Part shown: piece by piece, positions 46,200-54,819 of the stretch | How the letters are laid out: every line of letters starts with the position of its first letter | Position numbering within the stretch: the stretch's first letter is position 1 | NCBI RefSeq assembly: GCF_032595355.1 | Contig: NZ_JASMWN010000007.1 | Coordinates: forward strand, 1 to 64,000 | Direction of reading: 5' to 3' | Source: Sedimentitalea todarodis | GTDB lineage: Bacteria > Pseudomonadota > Alphaproteobacteria > Rhodobacterales > Rhodobacteraceae | Length of the DNA stretch: 64,000 nt | The notes under the pieces: model-generated | Told to the model about the DNA's origin: nothing | The model's database searches: none | What the model saw: the letters and a program-made list of their open reading frames with translations, nothing else | Program-made: the position numbers and the translations under genes

Positions 46200-47647
46200 G
46201 AATGGGGGTCTTCCACGGCTGGGTAATAGTCGCGCGCGCGACGGGTGTAGGGGATGTTCGCAAAGTCGGGCGTTATGGCACCGGGGGTGGCCACCGGGAT
46301 CACAGTGGCGGCGACCGGGTTGAACCCGGCCTGATAGTGGTTGGAGGACTTCACACAGACATAGCGCCGTTGTGACAGGTCGATGCCAAGCTGGGTAAAC
46401 GCTTCGGGGTGAAAGGTCTGGGTACGGATATCATTGATCACGATGTCTATGCCGCCTGTGGTGATCCAAACGGTCTCTCCCATGGGGGCGGGCAGGTCAC
46501 CGAAACGCTGGGTCAGGCCGCTGGCGCATTTGCGCACCGTCACCCGCAGGTCCAGCGGATCGCCCGACATCGGGCCATGCTTGCCGCCGAGCCGCAGGTC
46601 AAGCGTGGCCCCCTCGCCCGCTTCGCGGCAGATGCGCACCGCGCCGGGGTCATAGAACAATCCTGTCGCAACACTGGTCATGCCACGCCCAATCATCGCA
46701 CGCAGCAGGAACGTTGCGTCTGACGGCGCACCGCCGCCTGCGTTGTCGGACATGTCCGCCAGAACAATCGGGCCCTCTGGTTCCGTCTCAGCCCGATCCA
46801 GCGCCTGATCAATGCCGGGGATATCAGTGTCGAGCACCCGGCGAAGCGCGTAGAGTTCTTCCCCCAACTGCCGGGCGACGGTGGCGGCCTGATCGCTGTC
46901 AGCGTCGCAGATCGCCAGCGCGCGGGTGCCGACACGCGGATGATCGCCCCAGGGAAACCCATGGGCAATCGACAGCGACAGGATACCGCCGCGACCTTCA
47001 CGCGCCTGCATCTTGTCAACGAGTTCCCGCATCGGGCCGGACGGCGTGGGCATCGCCAAGATCACGCGGCAATCCCAATCCCGCATGACGGGGCGCGTTT
47101 TTCCCGTCGCGGCATCTGCTGCCAACGTGAAAATGTCATCTGCGCGGGCGGAAATGTCGACATGCGGGTATTCCTTGAAAGCGACCAACAGCGTCGCGGT
47201 TTCCAGCATGAGTTCGGTGAGATGGCAGTGCGGGTCCAGAAGCCCGCCGATCACGGCATCGGGCGCGATCCGACGGCAGGCCGCGATCAGATCGCCTTCG
47301 CAGTCGTCATACCCATCCGCAATCATCGCACCGTGCAGGGCCAGCAGGATCACGTCTGCGCCCCCTGCCGCCGACAAATCACTCAGGATTTCATCGCGAA
47401 ACCCTTCGTAGACCGCCCTGACGGTTGGCCCGGCAGGTTGTGCATGGGCAGAGAGCGATTCAATGACATTCCAGCCCATTGTTTCGGCGCGCTGGCGCCA
47501 GACATGAAGTGGACCGGTCCAGTATTGCACCGGTTCTTGTGTCGCATTCCCATGATGGATGGCCCCTTCCTGAAACGAGATCATGCCCGTCGGCATTGGT
47601 GAAAACGAATTTGTTTCGGTGCTCAATCCGGCTATGAAGACTTTCAT
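46196..47647 (-). CDS. M81-family metallopeptidase, MlrC-like
   Basis: 483 residues. N-terminal FIAGLSTETNSFSPMPTG and ILLALHGAMIADGYDDCEGD carry metal-ligand candidates (Glu at about 11, Asp and His further in). LLDPHCHLTELML (about residues 134-146) is the second metal block. DNAGGGAPSDATFLLRAMI is the family's C-terminal-half signature. MlrC cleaves linearised microcystin tetrapeptide, but most relatives sit in catabolic operons with unrelated small amide substrates. Here the TRAP and oxidoreductase genes suggest hydrolysis of an imported amide, lactam or peptide-like molecule. Confidence 0.82.
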   Translation of the reverse strand: MKVFIAGLSTETNSFSPMPTGMISFQEGAIHHGNATQEPVQYWTGPLHVWRQRAETMGWNVIESLSAHAQPAGPTVRAVYEGFRDEILSDLSAAGGADVILLALHGAMIADGYDDCEGDLIAACRRIAPDAVIGGLLDPHCHLTELMLETATLLVAFKEYPHVDISARADDIFTLAADAATGKTRPVMRDWDCRVILAMPTPSGPMRELVDKMQAREGRGGILSLSIAHGFPWGDHPRVGTRALAICDADSDQAATVARQLGEELYALRRVLDTDIPGIDQALDRAETEPEGPIVLADMSDNAGGGAPSDATFLLRAMIGRGMTSVATGLFYDPGAVRICREAGEGATLDLRLGGKHGPMSGDPLDLRVTVRKCASGLTQRFGDLPAPMGETVWITTGGIDIVINDIRTQTFHPEAFTQLGIDLSQRRYVCVKSSNHYQAGFNPVAATVIPVATPGAITPDFANIPYTRRARDYYPAVEDPHS

Positions 47648-47651
47648 CGTG

Positions 47652-48203
47652 TCAAATCTCTTTGGTTGTGGGCGGAAAATGCGTCGGTCGCGCCTGCCCC
47701 GTCAGTTGCAAGAGCGTCATGGCCACGACGTGCAGTACGATGATGGAAAACGCCAATGGCACCGCCGCGGTAAACCAGATCATCGAAACATCAAGCATTT
47801 CGGCAGAGCGGTTCAGACTGCGGCCCAGAAAGCCCCGCAGCGGGTTCATTCGGGAATCAAATATGGAAAACCAGATCACGGGGGCCGCAAAAATCAGCAC
47901 GCCCGCGGTCCTTGTAATCGCCAACACCCCACCCAGCCGACCCTGCAAATCGCGCATGCCCGGAAACAGGGTCGGATCGGCAGACCTTCGAAAGGCACAG
48001 GTTGCCCCCAGCATACCGGCCCAGACCATGGCGCGCCGGGCCAGTTCCTCGGTCCAGATCGGTGGTGCATCCAGAATGTAGCGCGCGATGACCTGCCAGC
48101 CGGCAGCACCGACCATTGTCACCACCGCCAACACCGCCCCCCAAAGGGCGATGGTGTTCAGCAGCGCCGAAAGCCGGTCCAGTCCAAGTACCATCGCGCG
48201 CAC
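47652..48203 (-). CDS. TRAP transporter small permease (DctQ type)
   Basis: 183 residues with four membrane helices and the DctQ loop PIWTEELARRAMVWAGMLGA (about residues 48-68), the most conserved part of the family. It starts 4 bases after the binding-protein gene and ends 4 bases before the M81 gene. A second in-frame ATG (48194) is a possible start. Confidence 0.85.
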   Translation of the reverse strand: MRAMVLGLDRLSALLNTIALWGAVLAVVTMVGAAGWQVIARYILDAPPIWTEELARRAMVWAGMLGATCAFRRSADPTLFPGMRDLQGRLGGVLAITRTAGVLIFAAPVIWFSIFDSRMNPLRGFLGRSLNRSAEMLDVSMIWFTAAVPLAFSIIVLHVVAMTLLQLTGQARPTHFPPTTKEI

Positions 48204-48207
48204 AGGC

Positions 48208-49188
48208 TCAGTTTCCCTTGGCGGTTTCCCATTCCGCGATCTGTTCCTGCGTCAGCAGGCCGCTCTCATAAGCCGGGGCCGAGGCATCGCGAAACTCTTG
48301 CCGGGCAGCCTCGTCCAGTGTCTGGATTTCCACACCTGCGTCGCGCAGCTGGTCCAGCACGCCGTCCTGCGTACCCAACCATGCGCGGTTGGCGGCGGTG
48401 GCCGCGGCAACGGCATCATCAACGGTCTGCCGATCCGCATCGCTCAGCCCCTGATACCAGTCTTCGGACGCGATCGCGATGCGCAGCGAAGGCGATACTG
48501 CAGCATCCGTGTAGTGCTTGAGAAAGTCGGTGTGCCCGAACAGCAGCGGCACGAAATTGGGGTTGAGATATCCATCGGCCACGCCGGTCTGCAACGCATT
48601 GGGAACCTCGGCCCAGCTGACGATGGTGCCATCCGCGCCCCAAGCCTTGTAAAGCTCGATCTGGCTTTCATCCAGCGCGCGCATCCGCAAGCCCGCCATA
48701 TCCGCAACCGACTTGATTGGTTTCTTGGTGTTGAAGATGCCAGAAGCCTGACCGACCGTATCGACCGCCAGGACCCGCACGCCCTCGGGCGTTGTGGCCG
48801 CATTGATCTTTTCCAGCATCCCGCCACCGTCCAGCGCGCGATCGACCTCTTCCATATCCGTGAAGAAATACGGCAGGCGCAGACCATAGATCGTCTTGTC
48901 GATGGAACCGACGATGTTGAGCGGCGACATGCTCACCTCGAGCAGACCCTGGCTGACCTGATCAAACAACTCATCGTCGCCACCCAGTGCGCCTCGTTGA
49001 AACTCCTCGGCTTCGATGCCATTGGCCTCGAGATGCTCGGCAAAGGTATGTGCCCAGACATAGCTGCCTGACCCTTCCAGATCAGGCGGGCTGTCCAAGG
49101 CGATCTTTACCTGTGCGGTTGCGGTCTGCGCGGTCAAGGCAAGTGCTGCCGCCAGCAGTGTCGATTTCAGGACGTTTCGTTTGTTCAT
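48208..49188 (-). CDS. TRAP transporter substrate-binding protein (DctP type)
   Basis: 326 residues. A Sec signal peptide covers residues 1-25 (STLLAAALALTAQTATA). DctP blocks include AGLRMRALDESQIELYKAWGA (about 165-185, with the ligand-coordinating Arg) and VPNALQTGVADGYLN. It binds an organic acid, usually via a carboxylate-Arg salt bridge. With the M81, hydrolase and oxidoreductase genes it probably imports an acidic amide or amino-acid derivative. Substrate not determined. Confidence 0.88.
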   Translation of the reverse strand: MNKRNVLKSTLLAAALALTAQTATAQVKIALDSPPDLEGSGSYVWAHTFAEHLEANGIEAEEFQRGALGGDDELFDQVSQGLLEVSMSPLNIVGSIDKTIYGLRLPYFFTDMEEVDRALDGGGMLEKINAATTPEGVRVLAVDTVGQASGIFNTKKPIKSVADMAGLRMRALDESQIELYKAWGADGTIVSWAEVPNALQTGVADGYLNPNFVPLLFGHTDFLKHYTDAAVSPSLRIAIASEDWYQGLSDADRQTVDDAVAAATAANRAWLGTQDGVLDQLRDAGVEIQTLDEAARQEFRDASAPAYESGLLTQEQIAEWETAKGN

Positions 49189-49230
49189 TTCAAGTTCCTC
49201 CAGAAACGGGTTGCGAACAGTTCTGCGGGG

Positions 49231-50517
49231 CTATCCCCCCGCCAGTCCAAAGGCCTGTGGCAACGCAAGGCTGATTTGAGGATAGGCAATCAGCAGTGCC
49301 AACACGGCAATTTCCACTAGGACAAAGGGCACGATCGCCTTTGCCAGTGTCCAGTAGTTTACGCCGGTCACTGTCGATACGACCAGCAGGCACCCACCCA
49401 TCGGCGGCGAGATCAGGCCAATGCACAGATTGAAGCTCAGCACGATGCCCAGATGAACAGGGTCGGCCCCCTGTTCCAGCGCGACCGGGGCCAGAAGCGG
49501 AACCAGAAGCGCAAGCGCGACGGGAATATCCAGCACCATGCCCGCAAGAATGAATATCACATTCAGCAACAGCATGTATCCGACCGGCCCCAGCCCAAGC
49601 GATGAGACAAGTTCGGAAATGGCCTCCGGTATCCGTTCCAGAGCGCCCAGATGGCCAAGCGCGGAGACGGCGCAGATGATAATGAATATGGATCCCGAAA
49701 GCATCGCCGTGCGTTGCAGACTGGCAAGGATCGCCGCGGGCGTGAGCCCTTCGTAAAACCGGCCTGCGCCAAGGGCGACAACCACGGCGACGGAAGCGGC
49801 CTCGGTCGGCGTCATCCATCCAAAGACGATGCCACCCAGAATGATGACGGGCAGCGATAGCGCGGGCAACGACCGAACCAGGGTTGGCAGCAGCGGCGGC
49901 ATATCGGCCTTTGCGACGCTTGGATGACCTTCGCGCCAGGCATAGACCGCATTGAGCGCGATGAGTGCCGCCGCCAGCAACAATCCCGGCACGATACCGG
50001 CGAGAAACAATGCCGTCACCGAAGTTTGCATCAATGCGCCATAAAAGATGAGGATGATCGACGGCGGAACAATCGGCCCGATGATCGAAGATGCAGCGGT
50101 GATGGCGCTTGCATAGGTGAGGCTGTAGCCCCGCCGGGTCATCTCCGGCACCAGCGTATTGGAAAGCGCTGCGGAATCCGCCACCGCAGAACCGGAGATG
50201 CCCGCAAAGAACACCGAGGTCAGCACGTTGACGTGCCCCAATCCGCCCTTTAGCCGGCCCACCAATGCCATGGAAAGGTTGATCAAGGCAGAGGTGATAC
50301 CGCCCCGGTTCATCAACTCGCCTGCAAGGATGAAGAGCGGCATCGCCATCAGGGCAAAGACATCGATCTTGGAGAAGATCTGCTGCGGCAGGATCGCGAG
50401 GTAGCGTGTATTGTCAGTAGCGACAAAGGCCACGACCGCCGCCCCACCGATGACGTAAGCCAGCGCCAGCCCCGAGGCGAGCAGCACAGCGGCAAGAAGC
50501 GGGACGAGAGAGATCAT
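49231..50517 (-). CDS. TRAP transporter large permease (DctM type)
   Basis: 428 residues with about twelve helices. DctM signatures include MPLFILAGELMNRGGITSALI, AGISGSAVADSAALSNTLVP and IVPPSIILIFYGALMQTSVT. It is the Na+-coupled channel of the second TRAP system. The ATG overlaps the oxidoreductase stop by 4 bases. The order is M-P-Q, unlike the P-Q-M order of the isethionate-type set. Confidence 0.9.
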   Translation of the reverse strand: MISLVPLLAAVLLASGLALAYVIGGAAVVAFVATDNTRYLAILPQQIFSKIDVFALMAMPLFILAGELMNRGGITSALINLSMALVGRLKGGLGHVNVLTSVFFAGISGSAVADSAALSNTLVPEMTRRGYSLTYASAITAASSIIGPIVPPSIILIFYGALMQTSVTALFLAGIVPGLLLAAALIALNAVYAWREGHPSVAKADMPPLLPTLVRSLPALSLPVIILGGIVFGWMTPTEAASVAVVVALGAGRFYEGLTPAAILASLQRTAMLSGSIFIIICAVSALGHLGALERIPEAISELVSSLGLGPVGYMLLLNVIFILAGMVLDIPVALALLVPLLAPVALEQGADPVHLGIVLSFNLCIGLISPPMGGCLLVVSTVTGVNYWTLAKAIVPFVLVEIAVLALLIAYPQISLALPQAFGLAGG

Positions 50518-51668
50518 GCAGGAACGCCCCGACCTATGGATCCAAGGGACACCTCCGTCACCCCTTGATCAGCGATGTCCGGAGGCATCGCGCGACCCTG
50601 TACGATCGCCGCAGCGGCACGGGCCAGCGCAGGTGCGGTCTGAATGCCGTAACCGCCCTGCCCTGCGAGCCAGAAAAAGCCGGGCATATCGGTCTCATAG
50701 GCGGCAAGCGGGCATCCATCCGGCAGAAAGCTGCGCAACCCGGCCCATTTGCTTTCGATCCTCCGGATAGTAAGATCAAACGCCCGCTCGATCCTGTCGA
50801 TGCAGATTGCGACCTGTAATTCATCAGGTTGTGCGTCACAAGGCGGTGACAGATCGGCATCTGCGGGCGAAATCAGGAATTTGCCAGCGTCCGGCTTGAG
50901 ATAGAATTGTTCCTCCACGTCCACGATCATCGGCCAGTTCTGTGGCTCTATGCCGGGCGGTGGTGCCACGATCAGCGCCGTGCGTCGCTTTGGCATTAGC
51001 CCCCTGCGCCTGACCCCGGCAAGTGCGGCGATCTCGTCGGCCCATGCCCCGGAGGCATTGATGACGATGGGTGCAGTCGTGGACCCCGTGGAGGTATGCA
51101 CCGTCCAGCCCCCGTCGTGTTCGATCGCTGTCACCTCGGCGTCGACCCGCAAGAGCCCGCCTTCTGATCTGAAACGCCTGAGGTAATGCTGATGCAATGC
51201 GTGGACATCTATGTCACTGGCGTCGGCATCAAACAGACCCCCGACCGCATAGCCATCCCGCAGGAGCGGTGCGGCCATCAATACCTCGGCGGCGTCCAAT
51301 TTGGCCACTGCATCACCCAGATCATCGTGCAAGGCCTCCATCGCTGCGCTTTGATCCTTGCGCGCCGGAAAGACCACGCCACGCCTGTTCAGCAGCGGTG
51401 CAGACAGAAAGTCACTCTCCGGCTCTCTGAAAAACGTGCCGGAGGCGCGCGTCAATGCCCGGATCACCGGAGGGCCGTAGGCAACTGTATAAACTGCGGC
51501 CGAGCGTCCGGTGGTATGGTAACCGGGCTGACTTTCGCGCTCGAGCAACAGGACATGCATGCTCACTGCCAACTCCGCGGCGACGGAAGCGCCCGCGATA
51601 CCCGCACCGATTACGACACAGTCAAACCGGTCTTGCGTCGATGTATTCTGTGGACCGCCCTGAATCAT
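50514..51668 (-). CDS. FAD-dependent oxidoreductase of the DAO family
   Basis: 384 residues from the ATG at 51668, chosen because GGGGAG lies 9 bases upstream; an ATG three codons earlier would directly abut that site. The FAD motif CVVIGAGIAGASVAAELA (about 17-34) and the DAO C-terminal block FFWLAGQGGYGIQTAPALAR (about 330-350) are intact. Such enzymes (glycine oxidase or D-amino-acid dehydrogenase-like) oxidise amines to imines. First gene of a seven-gene operon and divergent from an XRE-cupin regulator. Confidence 0.85.
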   Translation of the reverse strand: MIQGGPQNTSTQDRFDCVVIGAGIAGASVAAELAVSMHVLLLERESQPGYHTTGRSAAVYTVAYGPPVIRALTRASGTFFREPESDFLSAPLLNRRGVVFPARKDQSAAMEALHDDLGDAVAKLDAAEVLMAAPLLRDGYAVGGLFDADASDIDVHALHQHYLRRFRSEGGLLRVDAEVTAIEHDGGWTVHTSTGSTTAPIVINASGAWADEIAALAGVRRRGLMPKRRTALIVAPPPGIEPQNWPMIVDVEEQFYLKPDAGKFLISPADADLSPPCDAQPDELQVAICIDRIERAFDLTIRRIESKWAGLRSFLPDGCPLAAYETDMPGFFWLAGQGGYGIQTAPALARAAAAIVQGRAMPPDIADQGVTEVSLGSIGRGVPA

Positions 51669-51703
51669 CTCGCGCATCTCCCCATGAAACAGCACTACCA
51701 TAT

Positions 51704-51744
51704 TTTTCCTATTGGAAAAGACCTCCTTTTTTCCAATAGGAAAA
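51704..51744. promoter_or_regulatory. Paired inverted operator, XRE-cupin type
   Basis: TTTTCCTATTGGAAAA (51704-51719) and TTTTCCAATAGGAAAA (51729-51744) are exact reverse complements of one another. Each is itself a near-palindrome (TTTTCC-N4-GGAAAA). Their centres are 25 bases apart. The pair lies between the divergent starts at 51668 and 51787, so it most likely binds the XRE-cupin regulator as two dimers. Role inferred from position. Confidence 0.65.
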
Positions 51745-51786
51745 CTACCGGCTTGCGCGAACCCTTCCGGCCTTTATGGTTTAGCC

Positions 51787-52401
51787 ATGACCAAAGATCT
51801 GCAGCAGGACTCGCAACGCATCGCATTCGGACGCCGTATTCGCAGATTGCGAAGCGAGCAGAACTGGACTCTCTCCGATCTTTCGGAGCGTTCGGGGCTC
51901 GCCATTTCAACGATCTCGAAAGCGGAACGCGGCATTATCGCGCTGACGTATGATCGGTTGTCGCAACTGGCAAAGGGTCTGGGCGTCGACATGTCGGCAT
52001 TTTTCACGGACACCGGCGTGGGTTTTGAGCCCGGCAGCTTTGCAGTGGCGCGCAAGGGCGAGTTCGAGCGGCAAGAAACCCAGAACTACGTCTATGAGAT
52101 GTTGTTTACGGACCTATGGAACAAATCCATGCGACCGATGATGGGGACACTGAAGGCCCGTGAACTTTATCAGTTCGAAGACTTCGTCCGCCACCCCGGC
52201 CAAGAATTCCTGTTTGTGCTGGACGGGGAAGTCACGGTCTACCTCGACGGCCGCGACGCGGTTAAGCTGCGCCAGGGTGACAGCATCTATTTCGACAGTA
52301 CGATCGGGCATCTTTATGCGTCCAACGGCGACGACGACGCTCGGATTCTCGTGGTGTGCGAGAGCCTGAACGCTGGTCGCGGGGTGACACCGGAGCCTTG
52401 A
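51787..52401 (+). CDS. XRE-family regulator with C-terminal cupin domain
   Basis: 204 residues from the ATG at 51787; a longer frame to 51712 would start inside the operator. Residues about 12-70 form a XRE helix-turn-helix (RIRRLRSEQNWTLSDLSERS, LAISTISKAERG). Residues about 125-195 form a cupin (HPGQEFLFVLDGEVTVYLDG, then LRQGDSIYFDSTIGHLYAS). Such regulators control operons for amino acids, polyamines and osmolytes. The divergent oxidoreductase/TRAP/M81 operon is its obvious target. Confidence 0.88.
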   Translation: MTKDLQQDSQRIAFGRRIRRLRSEQNWTLSDLSERSGLAISTISKAERGIIALTYDRLSQLAKGLGVDMSAFFTDTGVGFEPGSFAVARKGEFERQETQNYVYEMLFTDLWNKSMRPMMGTLKARELYQFEDFVRHPGQEFLFVLDGEVTVYLDGRDAVKLRQGDSIYFDSTIGHLYASNGDDDARILVVCESLNAGRGVTPEP

Positions 52402-52702
52402 TGCACAGGTGTAGAGGATATGCGATTGTTCCCTATGGCGAAATTCGTTCGCCAGTTTGGCTGGGGCATCCGACCCCGTTTGGCCGAACAATTTGATGGA
52501 AACTGGCATCAGCCGACTCTCAGGAACTGCGTTCCCCCGCGATGCAATCCCGGCGCCAGATCGCACTGCTACCAACCGCCAAAACCCAAAGTCGATAGAA
52601 TCAATTGATCCGAGCGTCTTGAGTTTAGGCTGCCGCATACCTTTAGGGCGTGCATCAAGCCTACGACGCCGGGCGGGCCGCTTTGTAGGGAGGTTCCTTC
52701 TC
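52402..52702. other. Gap with no recognisable gene
   Basis: About 300 bases between the XRE-cupin stop and the palindrome before the MarR gene. Frames on both strands are short and lack signatures. No terminator-like hairpin is obvious. Confidence 0.35.
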
Positions 52703-52727
52703 AAATTATATCCAATGGATTTAATTT
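52703..52727. promoter_or_regulatory. 25-bp palindrome, candidate MarR operator
   Basis: AAATTATATCCA and TGGATTTAATTT, separated by one A, form a 25-base palindrome with one mismatched pair (11 of 12). It lies 43 bases before the putative MarR start at 52771. The length and AT-rich symmetry suit a MarR-type dimer. Binding and autoregulation are inferred. Confidence 0.6.
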
Positions 52728-52770
52728 CTAGACTCCAAGGCCTGCTGTGGCTAGGCTTTCGTGACACCCA

Positions 52771-53295
52771 GTGGGACGGAAGGTGACTTGGTTGGGGTTA
52801 GCAAAAAAGCCTCCTGGCGATTTCAAGGGATATCCCCGACATCTGCGAAATCCTCCGCCGGGGGCCAGCCGGGTACACATGTTGGCGTCACGGCTCAAAC
52901 GTATGTTTGACGCGGATATCAATGATATCTTGGGCCGGCACTCTACGCTCAGCCTACCGGAGTGGCGGATTCTGTCCGCGTTGAGCGACAGCCCCGAACC
53001 TGTGAGCCAAAAGGAGTTGGTCGAGAGGATCGGCTTTGCCCAGGGGCAGACCAGTCGTGCTCTCGATGCGCTTGAATCCGAAGGATTGATCGTCTCGCGT
53101 CAATCGACGACCGACCGGCGGTCTTGGCACTATTCAATTTGCGACGCGGGCATCGCGTGGGTCGAAACACTCTTGCCCTACATGGAAGAACGGCGCGGTG
53201 CGCTTGAAAGCGTGTTGACCAAGTCGGAGATCGCGAATTTCGAGACAGCGGCAGCGAAACTTATGAAAATACTGAACGACAGACGACACATTTGA
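52771..53295 (+). CDS. MarR-family transcriptional regulator
   Basis: 174 residues with the winged helix-turn-helix PEWRILSALSDSPEPVSQKE and the recognition-helix region GFAQGQTSRALDALESEGLI, then the wing RQSTTDRRSWHYS. The start is uncertain: 52771 is the first ATG but an internal ATG (52879) would still keep the DNA-binding fold. It is followed after 53 bases by the TctC gene, so it probably regulates the tricarboxylate-type transporter, as several MarR proteins regulate aromatic or organic acid genes. Confidence 0.82.
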   Translation: MGRKVTWLGLAKKPPGDFKGYPRHLRNPPPGASRVHMLASRLKRMFDADINDILGRHSTLSLPEWRILSALSDSPEPVSQKELVERIGFAQGQTSRALDALESEGLIVSRQSTTDRRSWHYSICDAGIAWVETLLPYMEERRGALESVLTKSEIANFETAAAKLMKILNDRRHI

Positions 53296-53348
53296 ACAAA
53301 AAAACCGCAGGCATGGCAAGCGTGCGGAATGACCAAAGGGAGAAGAAC

Positions 53349-54308
53349 ATGACGATGAGAAGAGAGATTGTTAGGACCATCTCGGCTGCGATCGCAGGCG
53401 TCGCATTGCTGGCAGCACTGCCGGCAAGCGCACGGGATTGGAAACCCTCGGGCCCTCTCACAATCGAGATCGGCTTTGGAGCGGGCGGTTCCACTGACGT
53501 GATCGGTCGGATCGTTGCCAATTCCATAAAGGAGCAGACCGGCTGGAACGTCATCGCGGAGAACAAGCCGGGCGGTGGTGGTATGGCCATGTTTACAGCC
53601 ATCGCAAACAAACCTGCTGACGACCGTACTGTCGGTCTGGGCGTCAACATGCCGGTGATGATCAACCTTGTGACCCGCCCCGATGAGGTCAAGTTCAAGC
53701 TGGATGATTTTGCCTATCTGGGTACGGCAGCAGGCGCACAACTTGCCTTGATTGCGCGCAGCGATGCGCCCTTTGACGATGTGGCAGGAATGATTGAATT
53801 TGCCAAGGCAAACGGGGGCTTGGCAATCGGCTCGGATGCCCAACCCCAGGTACTCACGATGCAACAGGTCGCACAGCAGGCCGGAACGGAGTTTCAGTTC
53901 CTGTCCACCAAGAGCAGCGCTGAAATCCTGAAGCTGCTGTTAGGCGGTCAGGCGATGGTCGGTTTCGCCACGGGCACACATGTCGACTATCTGGAAACCG
54001 GCGAGATGAAGATGTTGGCAAGTGCAAACCGCAACCGCCACACATATGCGCCCGACACACCGACATTGATCGAACAGGGTTTTGATATCTATGTCGACCC
54101 GTGGTTCTATTTTGCCATGTCGGAAGGCACATCCGAAGAAGCGCGCACCGCGATTGCAGCCGCACTGGGGGCCGCATTGGAAACGGAAGAGGTCAAGACA
54201 GCCGTGCGCAACGCATTGAATACCGATGTGGTCAACCTTGGGCCCGACGCGACGAAACAGATGTTGGTTGATGGTGTCGAGAACGTCAAAGTTCTGTTTG
54301 GCAAATAG
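53349..54308 (+). CDS. Tripartite tricarboxylate-type binding protein (TctC family)
   Basis: 319 residues from the ATG at 53349 (GGGAGAAGAAC upstream). A Sec signal peptide ends near ASA (residue about 28). The mature protein has the TctC pattern GPLTIEIGFGAGGSTDVIGR and VIAENKPGGGGMAM, characteristic of the Bug/TctC family. It binds a small organic acid in the periplasm for TctB/TctA. The ligand is not predictable from sequence; the MarR gene upstream gives no specific hint. Confidence 0.88.
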   Translation: MTMRREIVRTISAAIAGVALLAALPASARDWKPSGPLTIEIGFGAGGSTDVIGRIVANSIKEQTGWNVIAENKPGGGGMAMFTAIANKPADDRTVGLGVNMPVMINLVTRPDEVKFKLDDFAYLGTAAGAQLALIARSDAPFDDVAGMIEFAKANGGLAIGSDAQPQVLTMQQVAQQAGTEFQFLSTKSSAEILKLLLGGQAMVGFATGTHVDYLETGEMKMLASANRNRHTYAPDTPTLIEQGFDIYVDPWFYFAMSEGTSEEARTAIAAALGAALETEEVKTAVRNALNTDVVNLGPDATKQMLVDGVENVKVLFGK

Positions 54309-54365
54309 TGCCATTTCTCAACGGAGATCGCCTGCGCCAAACACCACGCGGGCGAGACACAACTC

Positions 54366-54791
54366 ATGATTAATCTCACGGACCGGTTTTGCGGTCTCTT
54401 CTTTACGCTATTCGGGCCGATGCTCTTTTTCTTTCTGATCCCGACTCAGGTCGAGACGGTTGATTTTGGCGCGATCCGCCCCAAGACAATGCCGCAAATC
54501 CTGTCGGTGATCATCAGTGTGTTTGGCGTTGTGCTGATGTTAAAGCCTGCGGATGGTACTGAGCTACGACAACAGCCATGGGTCAAAGCCTGTCTGATCA
54601 TCGCAATTTTGGTGACCGGATTGTGGTCGATTGCTCAAATCGGGTTTGTGTTTGTTGCACCCCCACTTGCCTTGGTTCTGATGTTGGTGATGGGCGAACG
54701 ACGCCCGCTTTGGATTGGTCTTGGTGCTGTTGGCATGCCTGCATTGATTGGGTTTGCCGTCACAGTCTTGCTGGAAAGGCCGCTGCCATGA
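54366..54791 (+). CDS. TctB-family small membrane subunit
   Basis: 141 residues with four membrane helices: FCGLFFTLFGPMLFFFLIPT, then helices at about 38-58, 75-98 and 105-130. The gene lies between TctC and TctA in the standard order. TctB proteins are poorly conserved; assignment rests on size, topology and position. Confidence 0.75.
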   Translation: MINLTDRFCGLFFTLFGPMLFFFLIPTQVETVDFGAIRPKTMPQILSVIISVFGVVLMLKPADGTELRQQPWVKACLIIAILVTGLWSIAQIGFVFVAPPLALVLMLVMGERRPLWIGLGAVGMPALIGFAVTVLLERPLP

Positions 54792-54819
54792 CCGCTCCTG
54801 AACATGTTCGGGGAACATC

